NCBI RefSeq assembly: GCF_036077095.1
Contig: NZ_CP107960.1
Location: forward strand, 372,001 to 436,000
Direction: 5' to 3'
Source: Streptomyces sp. NBC_00376
Lineage (GTDB): Bacteria; Actinomycetota; Actinomycetes; Streptomycetales; Streptomycetaceae
Length of the DNA: 64,000 nucleotides
Within the stretch, counting starts at the first letter, position 1, and each line of letters begins with the position of its first letter. This document shows positions 1-8,838 of this stretch, one piece after another. A program made the position numbers and the translations under genes. Below the pieces are notes generated by a model. That model was not told the DNA's origin, made no database searches, and saw nothing but the letters and a program-made list of their open reading frames with translations.

Positions 1-125
1 GTTCCCGTAGGGGTCAGCGGGCGACGGACGTCGTATTCCGAGAGCCCATCGAGCTTCCACAACAGGGCGTCACGCCCGTCTTGCAGGTAACGGAGCAGGT
101 CCACTTTCGGATTCGGTTCGATCAC
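1..125 (-). CDS. DinB-like (DUF664) protein, N-terminal part only
   Basis: Only the first ~41 codons lie in the window; the gene continues past its left edge. Reading leftward from a GTG at 125, the protein begins VIEPNPKVDLLRYLQDGRD and continues through ALLWKLDGLSEYDVRRPLTP. This matches the opening helix of DinB/DUF664 four-helix-bundle proteins, which bind a metal and are implicated in thiol-dependent or detoxification chemistry. An in-frame GTG at about 149 is an alternative start, and neither has a strong ribosome site. The assignment rests on recognising the N-terminal pattern; the metal-binding histidines are outside the window. Confidence 0.6.
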   Translation of the reverse strand, partial: MIEPNPKVDLLRYLQDGRDALLWKLDGLSEYDVRRPLTPTG

Positions 126-357
126 GCCGAGCAGTCTTGCATCCAGCACTGACAACCGGGCTCCACGGCATCGTCAGCGGGCCCTGACCGGCCGCGCGGC
201 CGGAGTGGCCTCATGGCCGCCGGAGCGGCTGGGGGTGACCGGATGGCTGGTGGCTGTGCCGTTCGGGTGTGGTCGGAGACGTACCACTGTGGTGTCGAAG
301 GGTGGCAACGGGCCTCTGCGGGAGGCTGGCGCTCCGGAGGCAGGCAGGAGAGAACGT

Positions 358-939
358 GTGAATGTGCGCAGCCGTCGAGGTGCCCGGGGCTCTGTGGTCG
401 GCATCGGGGAGCGGACGGCCGGCGATGCCGGTGTTCTCGGGACCGCCCTTGCCGTGGTGCTGGCGTTCTCGCTTGCGCAGGGGTCATGGGAGTGGTTCTC
501 CACCTATCTCGGCGTGACGTTGCTCGCGGTGGTCCTGTCGTTCGGCCATGTGCCGGTGTGGACGCCGGATCGACGGGCCGCCCACGGATGGAGCCTGGCC
601 GCCTTCTCGCTGGTAGTGGGTCTGTGCGTGGCACTTGCGCTGGCGCCCGCACTGCAGCGCTGGGACTGGCTGTTCCCGATGCCGGGCATCCGGCACGGGT
701 GCGTGGAGTCCGGCCGGTACGAGAGCCTGCGAACGCGGGCCGCTCCGGGGAACCTGGCCGGTCATGATGCCGACGCGCTGGCCCATGCTCAGCGGATGCG
801 GAGCCGCCAGGCCATTGCCGACAGTCTCGCTGCGACGACGACACGTTGGGTGCCGGTGTACGCGTTGGGAACGGCTCTGCTGGTGGGTGCGGGTTCGTGG
901 TCATGGGAGCGGGCGCGGGCCCGGAGGGCAACAAACTGA
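358..939 (+). CDS. Small integral membrane protein, unknown function
   Basis: A 193-residue protein if started at the GTG at 358, chosen because a purine-rich GGCAGGAG lies just upstream; the frame stays open further 5'. An arginine-rich N-terminus (NVRSRRGARG) is followed by about four hydrophobic stretches: GTALAVVLAFSLAQG, YLGVTLLAVVLSF, WSLAAFSLVVGLCVALALAP and a C-terminal ALGTALLVGAGSW ending in a basic tail. A soluble loop lies before the last helix. I do not recognise the family. It stands alone between the DinB-like gene and a methyltransferase, so context gives no function. Confidence 0.6.
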   Translation: MNVRSRRGARGSVVGIGERTAGDAGVLGTALAVVLAFSLAQGSWEWFSTYLGVTLLAVVLSFGHVPVWTPDRRAAHGWSLAAFSLVVGLCVALALAPALQRWDWLFPMPGIRHGCVESGRYESLRTRAAPGNLAGHDADALAHAQRMRSRQAIADSLAATTTRWVPVYALGTALLVGAGSWSWERARARRATN

Positions 940-1037
940 TCCAGGGGCCCCGACGGCCATGATTGGTGAGCGCCGTGTCCGACAGATGGTTCCACGGCCG
1001 GGTCACTGACGGCACGGCTCGTGTCAGGATGCTCGGC

Positions 1038-1805
1038 ATGTCTGGTCGTGCACAGAGCTTCGGAGCAATGGCAGAAGCCTACGAACGGTTCCGTCCGGGC
1101 TATGCCCTGGAGCTTTTCGACATGGTGATGGCGTACGCGGGTCATCCGGTCCGGACCGCCCTCGGGATCGGCGCCGGGACGGGCAAGGCGACCCGCCTGT
1201 TCGCTCGGCAGGGGGTCACGGTCACAGCGACCGACCCTGACGGGGCCATGCTCGAAGAGCTTCGCAAGCACGTTCCGACAGGCGTCACGACGGTGCAGGC
1301 CGCGTTCGAGGACTTGCGGCCAGGTGAGAAGTGCGGGCTGGTCTATGCGGCAGCGGCGCTGCATTGGACGGCCTCGGAGGGCCGGTGGTCTCGCATGGCC
1401 GCCCTGCTGGAGCCGAGTGGTGTGTTCGCTTCGTTCGGCGGACCGATCCGGCTTGCTGATCCGGCGGTCGAGGCAGTTGTGCGCGCGGCGCGAGCACCGT
1501 ACTTGGAGAGTGACGAGATTCCGTCACCGGACGGCACACCTGCGGAGTGCGAAATGCAGTGGCCCGGCACGGAGCTCCAGCGGTCCGAATGGTTCACCGA
1601 TGTTCAACAGAAGGTGGTCGAAAGGCGCTTGACGATGAGCGCTCACGACTATGTAGGTCAACTCTCGACCATCTCTGCCTATCTCGTACTGCCAGCCTTG
1701 GAGCGAGAGCTGGTATTCAGGCAGATCATGCAGGTTCTGCCTGAGACGGTCGAGATCACCGCCGACGTCACTGTCCATCTCGCCCGTCGGTGCTACGAGC
1801 AGTAG
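1038..1805 (+). CDS. Class I SAM-dependent methyltransferase
   Basis: A 255-residue methyltransferase starting MSGRAQSFGAMAEAYERFRP, the usual opening of Methyltransf_11/25-type small-molecule methyltransferases. The SAM-binding motif I is TALGIGAGTGKATRL (a variant of the D-x-G-x-G-x-G loop), followed by the acidic end of strand 2 in TATDPDGAML. The post-motif VYAAAALHWT is typical of this subgroup. The ATG at 1038 is preferred over upstream GTG/ATG codons because homology starts there, although the ribosome site is weak. It is a single-gene unit; the substrate cannot be inferred. Confidence 0.85.
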   Translation: MSGRAQSFGAMAEAYERFRPGYALELFDMVMAYAGHPVRTALGIGAGTGKATRLFARQGVTVTATDPDGAMLEELRKHVPTGVTTVQAAFEDLRPGEKCGLVYAAAALHWTASEGRWSRMAALLEPSGVFASFGGPIRLADPAVEAVVRAARAPYLESDEIPSPDGTPAECEMQWPGTELQRSEWFTDVQQKVVERRLTMSAHDYVGQLSTISAYLVLPALERELVFRQIMQVLPETVEITADVTVHLARRCYEQ

Positions 1806-1975
1806 TAGCACCTCGGAAAACGGACGGCTCTCTCTGCGGACAGTCGTTCTGCGTACGGCCGTCTGCTCATTCCCACCGGTCTGCTGCCGGGTCTGCAACG
1901 AGTGGCGGGCCATCGCGTGATCACGAAATAGTCGGACTGAAGTACTTGAGAGTGTGTTTTCAGTAGCCTGAAGCG
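1806..1975 (+). promoter_or_regulatory. Upstream region of the CHAT operon, possible leaderless start
   Basis: The 170 bases before the CHAT gene are the most AT-rich local stretch here. No Shine-Dalgarno sequence precedes the ATG at 1976. A -10-like TAGCCT at 1964-1969 ends only six bases before the ATG, which fits a leaderless transcript. I see no convincing -35 box, so the promoter is inferred, not proven. Confidence 0.3.
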
Positions 1976-4900
1976 ATGTCAGAGGATCCAACGCCCCGTT
2001 CCGTGCCGGACCCGGCCGCGGCCGTCCGCCGGAGAATCGTCCTCTTCCGGGAGTCGGGGGATCCTCGGCACCTGACCGATCCGGAGGCCGAGGACGAGCA
2101 CGCGGCGGCCGTGGCCGCCACGGTCCGCGGCGGCCGTGCCGGGAAGCCGGAGCTCGACGTGACGGCGGCGGCGGAGTCGGCCCTGTTCCGCTTCTGGCGA
2201 GGCGTGGCGTCCGGTACCACCGCCGGGCAGGTCGAAGCCGACAACGCCATCGGGTTCTTCCTCGGGCTGCGGCAGACCGCGCCGGAACTGGTCCCCGCCG
2301 AGGTGGCGGAAATGGTCGGGATCCTCGCGACGGACGGAAGCCGTCGCCTGCGCTGGGCGGTCGAGTCCGCCGACAGGTTGCTTTCCCTCTCGGACGGCAC
2401 CGACCTCAGTCCCCTTGACCTGGCGATCGATCGCATCGTGTGGGCTCTTCGCACGGCGCCCGAGGACCCCGCGGGCCGGATCCTCGCCCTCGGGCGTCTG
2501 GGACAGGCGTACCACGAGCGTCATCGGGCCTCCAGGGACGTGGCGGACGCGCGGAACGTCGTGGCGGCTCGTCGGGAGGCCGTCGGCCTCTCGTCGCCTG
2601 GAAGGGACCGGGCACGCAGGCTGTCGCTGCTGGCCGATTCGCTGCTGGTCGTACACGAACGGACCGGCGAGAGGGCATGCCTCGAGGAGGCCATTCGGGC
2701 ACTGGAGGATTCGGTCGCCGGCACACCGCCCGGCGACCAGTTCCTCTGGCTGCGGTATCAGCGGCTCGGGCGCTCGCACCGGCATCTGGCCGAGGCAACG
2801 GACTCCATCGCCGACTTCGACTCGGCCGTGCGGTGGGGACGGCTCGCCTGCGTCACGGCCGACAGTTCCGACACGGACTACGGGTCCGCTCTGGCGGCGC
2901 TCGACAAGAGCCTCCGTGCCCGGCACGCGAAGTCCCGGGATCGGGCCGATCTCGACGAAGCGGTCGCCCTGTGGCGGACGACGCTCGACAGCATTCCGGG
3001 GGACGACGCCCGGAGAGCCGACTTCCTCGTGGATCTCGGCGACGCCCTGCACCGTCGGTTCGACAGCGCGGGCGACCCGGCCGATCTGGAGGAGAGCGTC
3101 CGTACGTGCGAGGCCGCGGTCCGCGAGGCGCCGGAAGGCAGCGCCTCGTGGGTCCGGGCCCTGTCCGATCTCTGCTATCGGCTGCGCCGCAGGTTCGAAC
3201 ACGGTGGGGACGTCGCCGATCTGTGGGAGTCGGTCCGTGTCGGGCGTCTCTCGGTCGCGTCGACCTCCCTGGGCGAAGGCGAGGACGGGATCATCACGTA
3301 CTCGAACCTCCTGAACGCGGCCGTCGCCTGTTACGACAGCGGGCGCGAACTGCCGTATCTGGACGAGGCGATCGAACTCTGGGCGGCCGTCCTCACTGCG
3401 ACGCCGCCCGACCATGCGGAGCGGGGTCTGCGGCTCGTGGGCAGGCTGGATGCCCTTGAGAGGCGCTTCGAGCACACCGGGGAACGGGCCGACCTGGACC
3501 GGGTGTTCGGTGCCGCCCGTGCGTGCCTCGCCGCAGCGCGTCCCGAGTTCGGGCAGATGGCCGGGACGCTGTTGCGGGTCGCCGTACGTCTCGACACCCG
3601 GGCCGACGAGGCCGATCGCTCGGTCAACATCGGGCTCGAACTCGACAACGTCCGGTTCTCCATGCGGTCGCGCAGCACGACCGAACTCGACGCCATGGAC
3701 ACCCTCGTCGACCTGGCCAGAGCGCTCGTACCGAGCACCGAGGCCGATGAAGCCGACCGCGCGATCCGTCGGGGTTGCCTCGCGATGGCGCTCGCCACCC
3801 GGTTCCGGGTCACGGGCTCCGCGGCGGACGGCGCCGAGTCCATCGATGTGCTGAGGGAAATGGTCGCCGCCGCGGAACCGGACGATCCGCAGTACAGCAC
3901 CTACCTGTCGAACCTCGGGGACACTCTGGTCAGCAGGTTCCTGAGGGACGGCGACGCGACCGACCTCGATGCCGCGATCGAGGCCCATGAGCAGGCGTTC
4001 CGTACCGTGCTCCCCACCGCCCCGGACCGGGCGGACCATCTGCCGAGGCTGGCCCTCGCTCTTCGGCTCCGCTACGACGACCGCCGGAACCCGGACGACC
4101 TGGAGCACGTCGTCGCCGTCATCCGCGACGCGGTGTCCGAGGGGCATCCGGCACCGGATTGCAGGCCGGCGAGTCTGAGCGAGCTGGCCAAGGTCCTTGA
4201 ATGGCGGTTCCACCACACGATGGACCCGGCCGACCTGGACGCGGCGGTGGCCGCCGGGCGGGAGGCGGCGGATCTCGACGCCGCGAACGAGGACCGGTCC
4301 GTCTCCGTGCTCTCCCGCCTCGCGTCGGCACTGTTCGCCCGCTACGAGAAGACCGGCAATGCTCCCGACCTCGACGAGGCGATCTCGACCCTGGGGACGG
4401 CCCTCGCGGAAATGCCCGACGGCGACCGCGGACGCCCGTCCGTACTCCACAACCACGCCGTCTTCGTCCAGGCCAGGGCCATACTCACCGGGTCCTCGGC
4501 AGACTTCGACCGGTCCGTGATCGAGCTGCGCGAAGTGACGGGTGCGCGATCGTCCGGTGCCTCTTCGCGCGCCCGCGACTTCTACAGTCTGGGGATGGCG
4601 CTGCGGGTCCGGCACGCTCACCTCGGCGACGACCTGGACATGCATGCGGCGGTGGAAGCACTCCGGGCCGCGCTCCGGTATGCGGCCGGGGATCCGGTAA
4701 CGCGGTCGATCGCCGCCGTCGGACTGGCGAACGCGCTCACTCAGGTCTTCCACCGGACCGGCGACCGCTCTGTCCTGAACGAGGCGATCACCTTGGCCGT
4801 CGAGGCGGAGCGGGAGTTCCCGGAGCACGGGGACTTCGTCAGCAGGCCGCTCTCCACCCTCTCCTGGCTCCTGCGCATGCGAGTCGATCTCGCCGGTGAT

Positions 4901-6976
4901 CCCGACCCCGCGGATGTCGCGGAGATGCTGCGGGTCAGCAAACGGATGATCGACGCGGTTCACCCCGGCTCCTCGGATTACGGCCTTTTCCTCCGGAACC
5001 GCGCCGTGGCACTGACGACGGCCGCGCGGGCCCGGCGAGATGTGACCTTGCTGGATCAGGCGGTCGCCACCGCGAGGCGAGCCGTCGAGGTCACGGGGGC
5101 GGGAGACGCCCGCCGGGGTGAATGGCTGTGGTCACTGGGGCGCATCCTGGAGCAGCGCCACAGCGTCACCGGGAAGCGCGCCGATCTGGAGGCCACCCTT
5201 TCGTGCTGGCGCGAGGCCGCCCGGGATCCGTACGGCGACCCGGACATGGCCATGCAGTGCGCGGTCCACGCCGCCCGGCTCGCGGCGCAGGAGGGCGACG
5301 TCGACGGAGCGGTCGTGGACTACGGGCTCGCGGTCCGGCGTCTGCCCACCGTCGCCTGGCACGGGATGCGGACCGGGGTGCGCAGCGAGACCCTGCGCAG
5401 GTGGTCGGGGCTCGCCTCCGAGGCCGCGGGGGCCGCCATAGCCGCCGGGCAGCTTTCGACCGCGGTCAAAATGCTCGAACAGAGCAGGTCGGTCATCTGG
5501 ACTCAGGCACTGCACCTCCGCAGTGACCTCAGCGATCTGGCCGGCTCTCACCCCGAGCTGGCCACGCGGCTCACGACGCTGCGGACCCGGCTCGACACAT
5601 TCGCGCCCGCGGGCGAGCGCTTCCCGGTCGGCGAGCTCACCTCCATCGGTGAGTTCTCCCCCGTCGGCGAGCTCTCTCCGGCAGGCGAGCGGCACCAGTT
5701 GATCGGTCCGGCCGGCGGGGTCCGCAGCGGGGTCCGAGGGACGGAGTTCTCCACGGAGGCCGGCGAGCGCCGCCGGGATCTGGCCCGGGAGTGGGACGAG
5801 ACTGTCGAGCGGGTCCGCCAGGTCGAAGGGTTCGAGCATTTCCTCGGGCCTACGCCGTACGCCGAGCTGAAGAACGCGGCCACGGACGGTCCGGTGGTCG
5901 TCGTGAATGTCAGCCGCTACGGATGTCATGCGCTGATCGTCCGTCATGACACGCCTGCGCCCGAGGTAGTGGCACTCCCCTCGGTCTCGATCCGCGATGT
6001 GTCCGGCAAGGTCTCGGACCTGCTGTCCGCCACCGGGGCCCAGGCCGACCCGAGCGTGTCGTTCCTGGCTCGCGAGCGGGCCCGGCACACCAGCCACGAC
6101 GTCCTCGGCTGGCTGTGGGACAGCATCGTGGGGCCGATCCTGGCTCGGCTCGGGCACGACGCTCGTCCGCGTTCCGGTCGGACGGGCGCTGCGCCGCCGC
6201 GCTTGTGGTGGTGTCCGGTGGGGTTGCTCAGCATGCTGCCGCTGCACGCCGCTGGTCACCATCCCCGCCACCGGTCGGCAACGGGCTCCGGCGGTGCGTG
6301 GACCGCCGACCTGGTGGTCTCCTCCTACACGCCGACGCTGGCCGCGCTGTCCCGGAGCCGGGTCCGGCGCTCGGAGCCGGCGGTGCGGCGGCACCTGGCG
6401 ATCGCGTTGCCGGAGACCCCCGGGCTGGCCACGTTGCCGGCGGTCGCCGACGAGCTGGCCGGCCTGCGTCGGTACGCGGCGAACGCGACCGAGGTGGTGA
6501 GCCTGGTCGGGACGGCCGCGACCCGGCGGGCCGTCCTCGACGAGCTCCCGCACTGCGACCGGATTCACTTCGCCTGCCACGCGGCCCAGGACCCCTCCGA
6601 TCCTGCGGCGAGCGCCTTCAGTCTCGGCGACGGTCCGTTGTCGATCGCGGACATCGCGGACCTGGACCTCGCCCACGCCGAGTTGGCGTACCTGTCGGCA
6701 TGCCAGACCGCCACGGGCGTACCCGACCTCGCGGACGAGGCGATCCACCTCGCGGCGGCGATGCAGCTGACCGGGTTCCGGCACATCGTCGCTACCAGCT
6801 GGCCGGTGGGTGATGCCTCGGCCGCGGTCGTGTCGGACCACTTCTACCGGGAATTGACTTCGACCGACAGCGGTACGGAGCCCGCTGTCGCGCTCCACCG
6901 AGCCGTTCGCGCACTGCGCGACAGCGATCCCACCGAACCCGTGAAGTGGGCGTCGTACGCCCACTTCGGATCGTGA
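1976..6976 (+). CDS. Giant TPR-like repeat protein with C-terminal CHAT caspase-like protease domain
   Basis: A 1666-residue protein. After a ~130-residue N-terminal region, residues ~150-1150 are built of 15 or more degenerate TPR-like helical pairs with a recurring signature (RADLDEAVALW, PADLEESVRTC, ATDLDAAIEAH, PADLDAAVAAG, APDLDEAISTL). A linker with a five-copy hexapeptide repeat (1211-1240) follows. The C-terminus is a CHAT domain (Caspase HetF Associated with TPRs, clan CD cysteine protease). Its catalytic dyad is visible as H1535 in HFACHA and C1576 in LSACQT, plus the GFRHIVATSWPVGD segment. Known TPR-CHAT proteins act as regulated proteases in bacterial conflict systems, for example the CHAT partner of gRAMP and gasdermin-activating proteases. 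It leads a three-gene operon with a zinc-ribbon-like protein and a membrane protein; the repeats probably sense a ligand or partner. Substrate and trigger are unknown. Confidence 0.88.
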   Translation: MSEDPTPRSVPDPAAAVRRRIVLFRESGDPRHLTDPEAEDEHAAAVAATVRGGRAGKPELDVTAAAESALFRFWRGVASGTTAGQVEADNAIGFFLGLRQTAPELVPAEVAEMVGILATDGSRRLRWAVESADRLLSLSDGTDLSPLDLAIDRIVWALRTAPEDPAGRILALGRLGQAYHERHRASRDVADARNVVAARREAVGLSSPGRDRARRLSLLADSLLVVHERTGERACLEEAIRALEDSVAGTPPGDQFLWLRYQRLGRSHRHLAEATDSIADFDSAVRWGRLACVTADSSDTDYGSALAALDKSLRARHAKSRDRADLDEAVALWRTTLDSIPGDDARRADFLVDLGDALHRRFDSAGDPADLEESVRTCEAAVREAPEGSASWVRALSDLCYRLRRRFEHGGDVADLWESVRVGRLSVASTSLGEGEDGIITYSNLLNAAVACYDSGRELPYLDEAIELWAAVLTATPPDHAERGLRLVGRLDALERRFEHTGERADLDRVFGAARACLAAARPEFGQMAGTLLRVAVRLDTRADEADRSVNIGLELDNVRFSMRSRSTTELDAMDTLVDLARALVPSTEADEADRAIRRGCLAMALATRFRVTGSAADGAESIDVLREMVAAAEPDDPQYSTYLSNLGDTLVSRFLRDGDATDLDAAIEAHEQAFRTVLPTAPDRADHLPRLALALRLRYDDRRNPDDLEHVVAVIRDAVSEGHPAPDCRPASLSELAKVLEWRFHHTMDPADLDAAVAAGREAADLDAANEDRSVSVLSRLASALFARYEKTGNAPDLDEAISTLGTALAEMPDGDRGRPSVLHNHAVFVQARAILTGSSADFDRSVIELREVTGARSSGASSRARDFYSLGMALRVRHAHLGDDLDMHAAVEALRAALRYAAGDPVTRSIAAVGLANALTQVFHRTGDRSVLNEAITLAVEAEREFPEHGDFVSRPLSTLSWLLRMRVDLAGDPDPADVAEMLRVSKRMIDAVHPGSSDYGLFLRNRAVALTTAARARRDVTLLDQAVATARRAVEVTGAGDARRGEWLWSLGRILEQRHSVTGKRADLEATLSCWREAARDPYGDPDMAMQCAVHAARLAAQEGDVDGAVVDYGLAVRRLPTVAWHGMRTGVRSETLRRWSGLASEAAGAAIAAGQLSTAVKMLEQSRSVIWTQALHLRSDLSDLAGSHPELATRLTTLRTRLDTFAPAGERFPVGELTSIGEFSPVGELSPAGERHQLIGPAGGVRSGVRGTEFSTEAGERRRDLAREWDETVERVRQVEGFEHFLGPTPYAELKNAATDGPVVVVNVSRYGCHALIVRHDTPAPEVVALPSVSIRDVSGKVSDLLSATGAQADPSVSFLARERARHTSHDVLGWLWDSIVGPILARLGHDARPRSGRTGAAPPRLWWCPVGLLSMLPLHAAGHHPRHRSATGSGGAWTADLVVSSYTPTLAALSRSRVRRSEPAVRRHLAIALPETPGLATLPAVADELAGLRRYAANATEVVSLVGTAATRRAVLDELPHCDRIHFACHAAQDPSDPAASAFSLGDGPLSIADIADLDLAHAELAYLSACQTATGVPDLADEAIHLAAAMQLTGFRHIVATSWPVGDASAAVVSDHFYRELTSTDSGTEPAVALHRAVRALRDSDPTEPVKWASYAHFGS
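5606..5695 (+). repeat. 18-bp minisatellite, five copies, inside the CHAT gene
   Basis: Five contiguous 18-base units encode PAGERF, PVGELT, SIGEFS, PVGELS and PAGERH (residues 1211-1240), i.e. a [P/S]-x-G-E-x-x hexapeptide repeated in frame. It lies in the linker between the TPR-like solenoid and the protease domain. The unit length is a multiple of three, so copy number can change without breaking the frame. Confidence 0.8.
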
Positions 6977-7021
6977 CCCATTCCGCACGCGAGATTCGCG
7001 GTTCCGTCCGCAGAGGTGACC

Positions 7022-7468
7022 ATGCCCCATCAGCCCCAGTCTCCGATCCCCTATGAACAGACCTCGGACTACCACTGGACGGAGGTCGCCTTCGAGTTGC
7101 TGGAGTCGGGTGCCCTCGCAGCGGTGGTGATGACGAGTGACAACGTCTCCTCGGCCGTTGTCGAGGGTGCCTGCCCGCGCTGTGTGCACCACTTCACCGA
7201 CCGGCGTCCGCTGACGGCGGTCACCAGCGGGATCGGCGGAAGCCGTACGGGAGTCCAGGGAACCGGCGGCACGGGTCTGGTGGAGCCTGCTCGCACGTAC
7301 GGTTACGGCGCCCCGGTCGTGCTGGACGTCACCTGCTCGTGCGGTGCCGCGCATCCGGCCGGGGCATCCGGGACCGCAGAACCGAACGCCGTGGGCGGCT
7401 GCGGTGTCAGCTTCCGTATCGAGCTCACCGCCGACCCCGCTCCGGCCTCGACCGGCGGACAGCCATGA
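7022..7468 (+). CDS. Small zinc-ribbon-like partner protein of the CHAT operon
   Basis: A 148-residue protein starting at the ATG at 7022, with GAGGTG just upstream (an in-frame GTG at 7016 overlaps that site and is less likely). It lies 45 bases after the CHAT gene. The N-terminal half is acidic and predicted mixed alpha/beta (HWTEVAFELLESGALAAVVM). Cysteines are arranged as C51-x2-C54 with H57/H58 nearby, then C105-x-C107, H111 and C127, a pattern compatible with a zinc ribbon split by a glycine-rich loop. I do not recognise a named family. It ends in an ATGA overlap with the next gene, so the two are translationally coupled. Being encoded between a protease and a membrane protein, it could be an adaptor or a substrate. 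Confidence 0.7.
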   Translation: MPHQPQSPIPYEQTSDYHWTEVAFELLESGALAAVVMTSDNVSSAVVEGACPRCVHHFTDRRPLTAVTSGIGGSRTGVQGTGGTGLVEPARTYGYGAPVVLDVTCSCGAAHPAGASGTAEPNAVGGCGVSFRIELTADPAPASTGGQP

Positions 7469-8124
7469 CCGGGATGCCGCTGAGGCCCCGCAAGCCGGAG
7501 CGCCCGCCGACGCCCACGGATCTGACCGAGCGCGACCGCTTCGCCGCGCTGGCCGAAGCCTCGCTGCCCGCGGTGCGCGCCAACGCGGAGGCCTGGCGCA
7601 ACGGCCTCGCCGCCTTCGTCACGCTGGTCACCGCCGGAGCCGTGCTCAAGGGCCGTGATACGACGGCTCAGCTCACCACCGACTGGCGCATCGCGGTCAC
7701 CCTCCTCATCGGCGGCGGCATCGCCCTGTCCCTGGCGGGACTGTGGCAGGCCCTCGCGGCGCAGGCCGGCACCCGAGAGGGCATGGTGACCCTGGCGGAC
7801 ATCCACCGTCGCCACGCATCGGTCGCGGCCTACCAGATCGCCCTGGCCGACGCCGCAGCGGCCCGGCTGAGGCGGGGCCGGACCATCGTCGCCGCAGCGC
7901 TGGTGTGCTTCCTCCTGGGCATCACCGCGACCTGGTGGGCCCCGGAAGCGGGCTCGGACCCGGCCGCGTACGTGACGGTCAAGCATGACGGGACATCCAC
8001 GTGCGGGAAGCTGAAGAGCGCTGACGGCGGAAACGTGCGGATTCAAGTGGGCGGAACGGTGAAAGCCGTCGTCGTGCCGATGGAGAGAGTCACCAATCTG
8101 CTTGTCGTGGCGCGCTGTTACTGA
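7465..8124 (+). CDS. Three-helix membrane protein, third gene of the CHAT operon
   Basis: A 219-residue protein whose ATG overlaps the preceding stop (ATGA, 7465-7468). A basic, proline-rich cytoplasmic N-terminus leads to three hydrophobic segments at about residues 46-62, 74-97 and 139-158. The last 60 residues are polar and probably extracytoplasmic, with C180 and C218. No family recognised. As the membrane component of a CHAT protease operon it could be the effector or anchor; this is inference. Its present stop codon and last residue (Tyr) come from a transposon end: removing the element at 8121-8624 restores TGT-TAG, so the original protein ended at Cys218. Confidence 0.72.
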   Translation: MTGMPLRPRKPERPPTPTDLTERDRFAALAEASLPAVRANAEAWRNGLAAFVTLVTAGAVLKGRDTTAQLTTDWRIAVTLLIGGGIALSLAGLWQALAAQAGTREGMVTLADIHRRHASVAAYQIALADAAAARLRRGRTIVAAALVCFLLGITATWWAPEAGSDPAAYVTVKHDGTSTCGKLKSADGGNVRIQVGGTVKAVVVPMERVTNLLVVARCY

Positions 8125-8622
8125 GGTTTTCGGGTTGTCGTCGTGGAGTGACGGTTCATGATCCCTGCGGTATGCCTGTGGGATGAGGTATCCGGAGGGT
8201 GGGGGCCTGACCGCTGAGCGTCGGGCGTTTCGTGAACGGCTGGTCCTGGCAGGCACCAGCCCGCAGAGCAGTCGAGCGTGACGAGCACGCGGTGGAGCTG
8301 TGGAAGAAGGAGGTGTGGCCGCGGGTAAAAGCCTCGCGGCAACACCCACCTGGCCGCCGGGCTGAAGCGGTATGAGGCCGAGCACGACTGGCTCACCACC
8401 TTCCGCCTCCCGCCCTATGCGCCTGACCTGAACCCCGTCGAGGCCATCTGGTCACTCGTGCGCAGAGCGATGGCCAACACCGCCTTTGACGCCCCTGACG
8501 ACCTCGACCGTGTCCTCCGCCGCGAGTTACGCAGGATCCAGCTCCGGCCCCACCTGACCAACGGCTGCCTCACCGCCACCGGTCTGACCCTCGTACCACC
8601 GACTCCACCCTGAAAACCTCAG
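8121..8622 (+). mobile_element. Internally deleted IS630-type element (MITE-like relic)
   Basis: A 502-bp element bounded by inverted ends CTGAGGTTTTC (8121-8131) and GAAAACCTCAG (8612-8622), flanked by a TA duplication (8119-8120 and 8623-8624), the target choice of IS630/Tc1-mariner elements. Inside, the transposase survives only as pieces: an N-terminal start MRYPEGGGLTAERRAFRERL at 8183, a middle WKKEVWPRVKA, and the DDE-domain tail LPPYAPDLNPVEAIWSLVRR through ATGLTLVPPTPP ending just inside the right end. The catalytic core is missing, so it cannot move by itself. Confidence 0.85.
8183..8613 (+). pseudogene. IS630-family transposase fragments
   Basis: Decayed coding sequence of the relic element. 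The ATG at 8183 gives the family's usual N-terminus, but the frame stops after about 32 codons. The later part resumes in another frame with the IS630 signature around the catalytic glutamate (APDLNPVEAIWSLVRR) and ends before the right inverted repeat. Compared with the ~350 residues of an intact transposase, more than half is deleted, including both catalytic aspartates. Confidence 0.8.
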
Positions 8623-8838
8623 TAGCCGAGCGCGTGTCCGTGGATCTCGGCTGCCCGTGCTCAGGCTGCCGAGGCGTCGTACGGGGAGTGGGGCGAGCGC
8701 CGCCGGTGTGGATAATAACGAGGGGTGCGAGCGATACGGCCCTCGTCCGCATCACCGGTGCCGAGCCGCTGGGCAATCCTCGCGGGTGACGGCCGGTGCG
8801 AGGAATGCGGCGCCGGCCGTTTCTGCCAGAATCACCAC

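Noticed and set aside
1979..4963. Long minus-strand reading frame (994 codons) antisense to the CHAT gene
   Set aside because: It mirrors the strong third-position GC bias of the CHAT gene, is rich in Arg/Pro/Gly and has no domain pattern.
5132..7354. 740-codon minus-strand frame opposite the CHAT 3' part
   Set aside because: Shadow of the CHAT gene and its neighbour; no recognisable motif.
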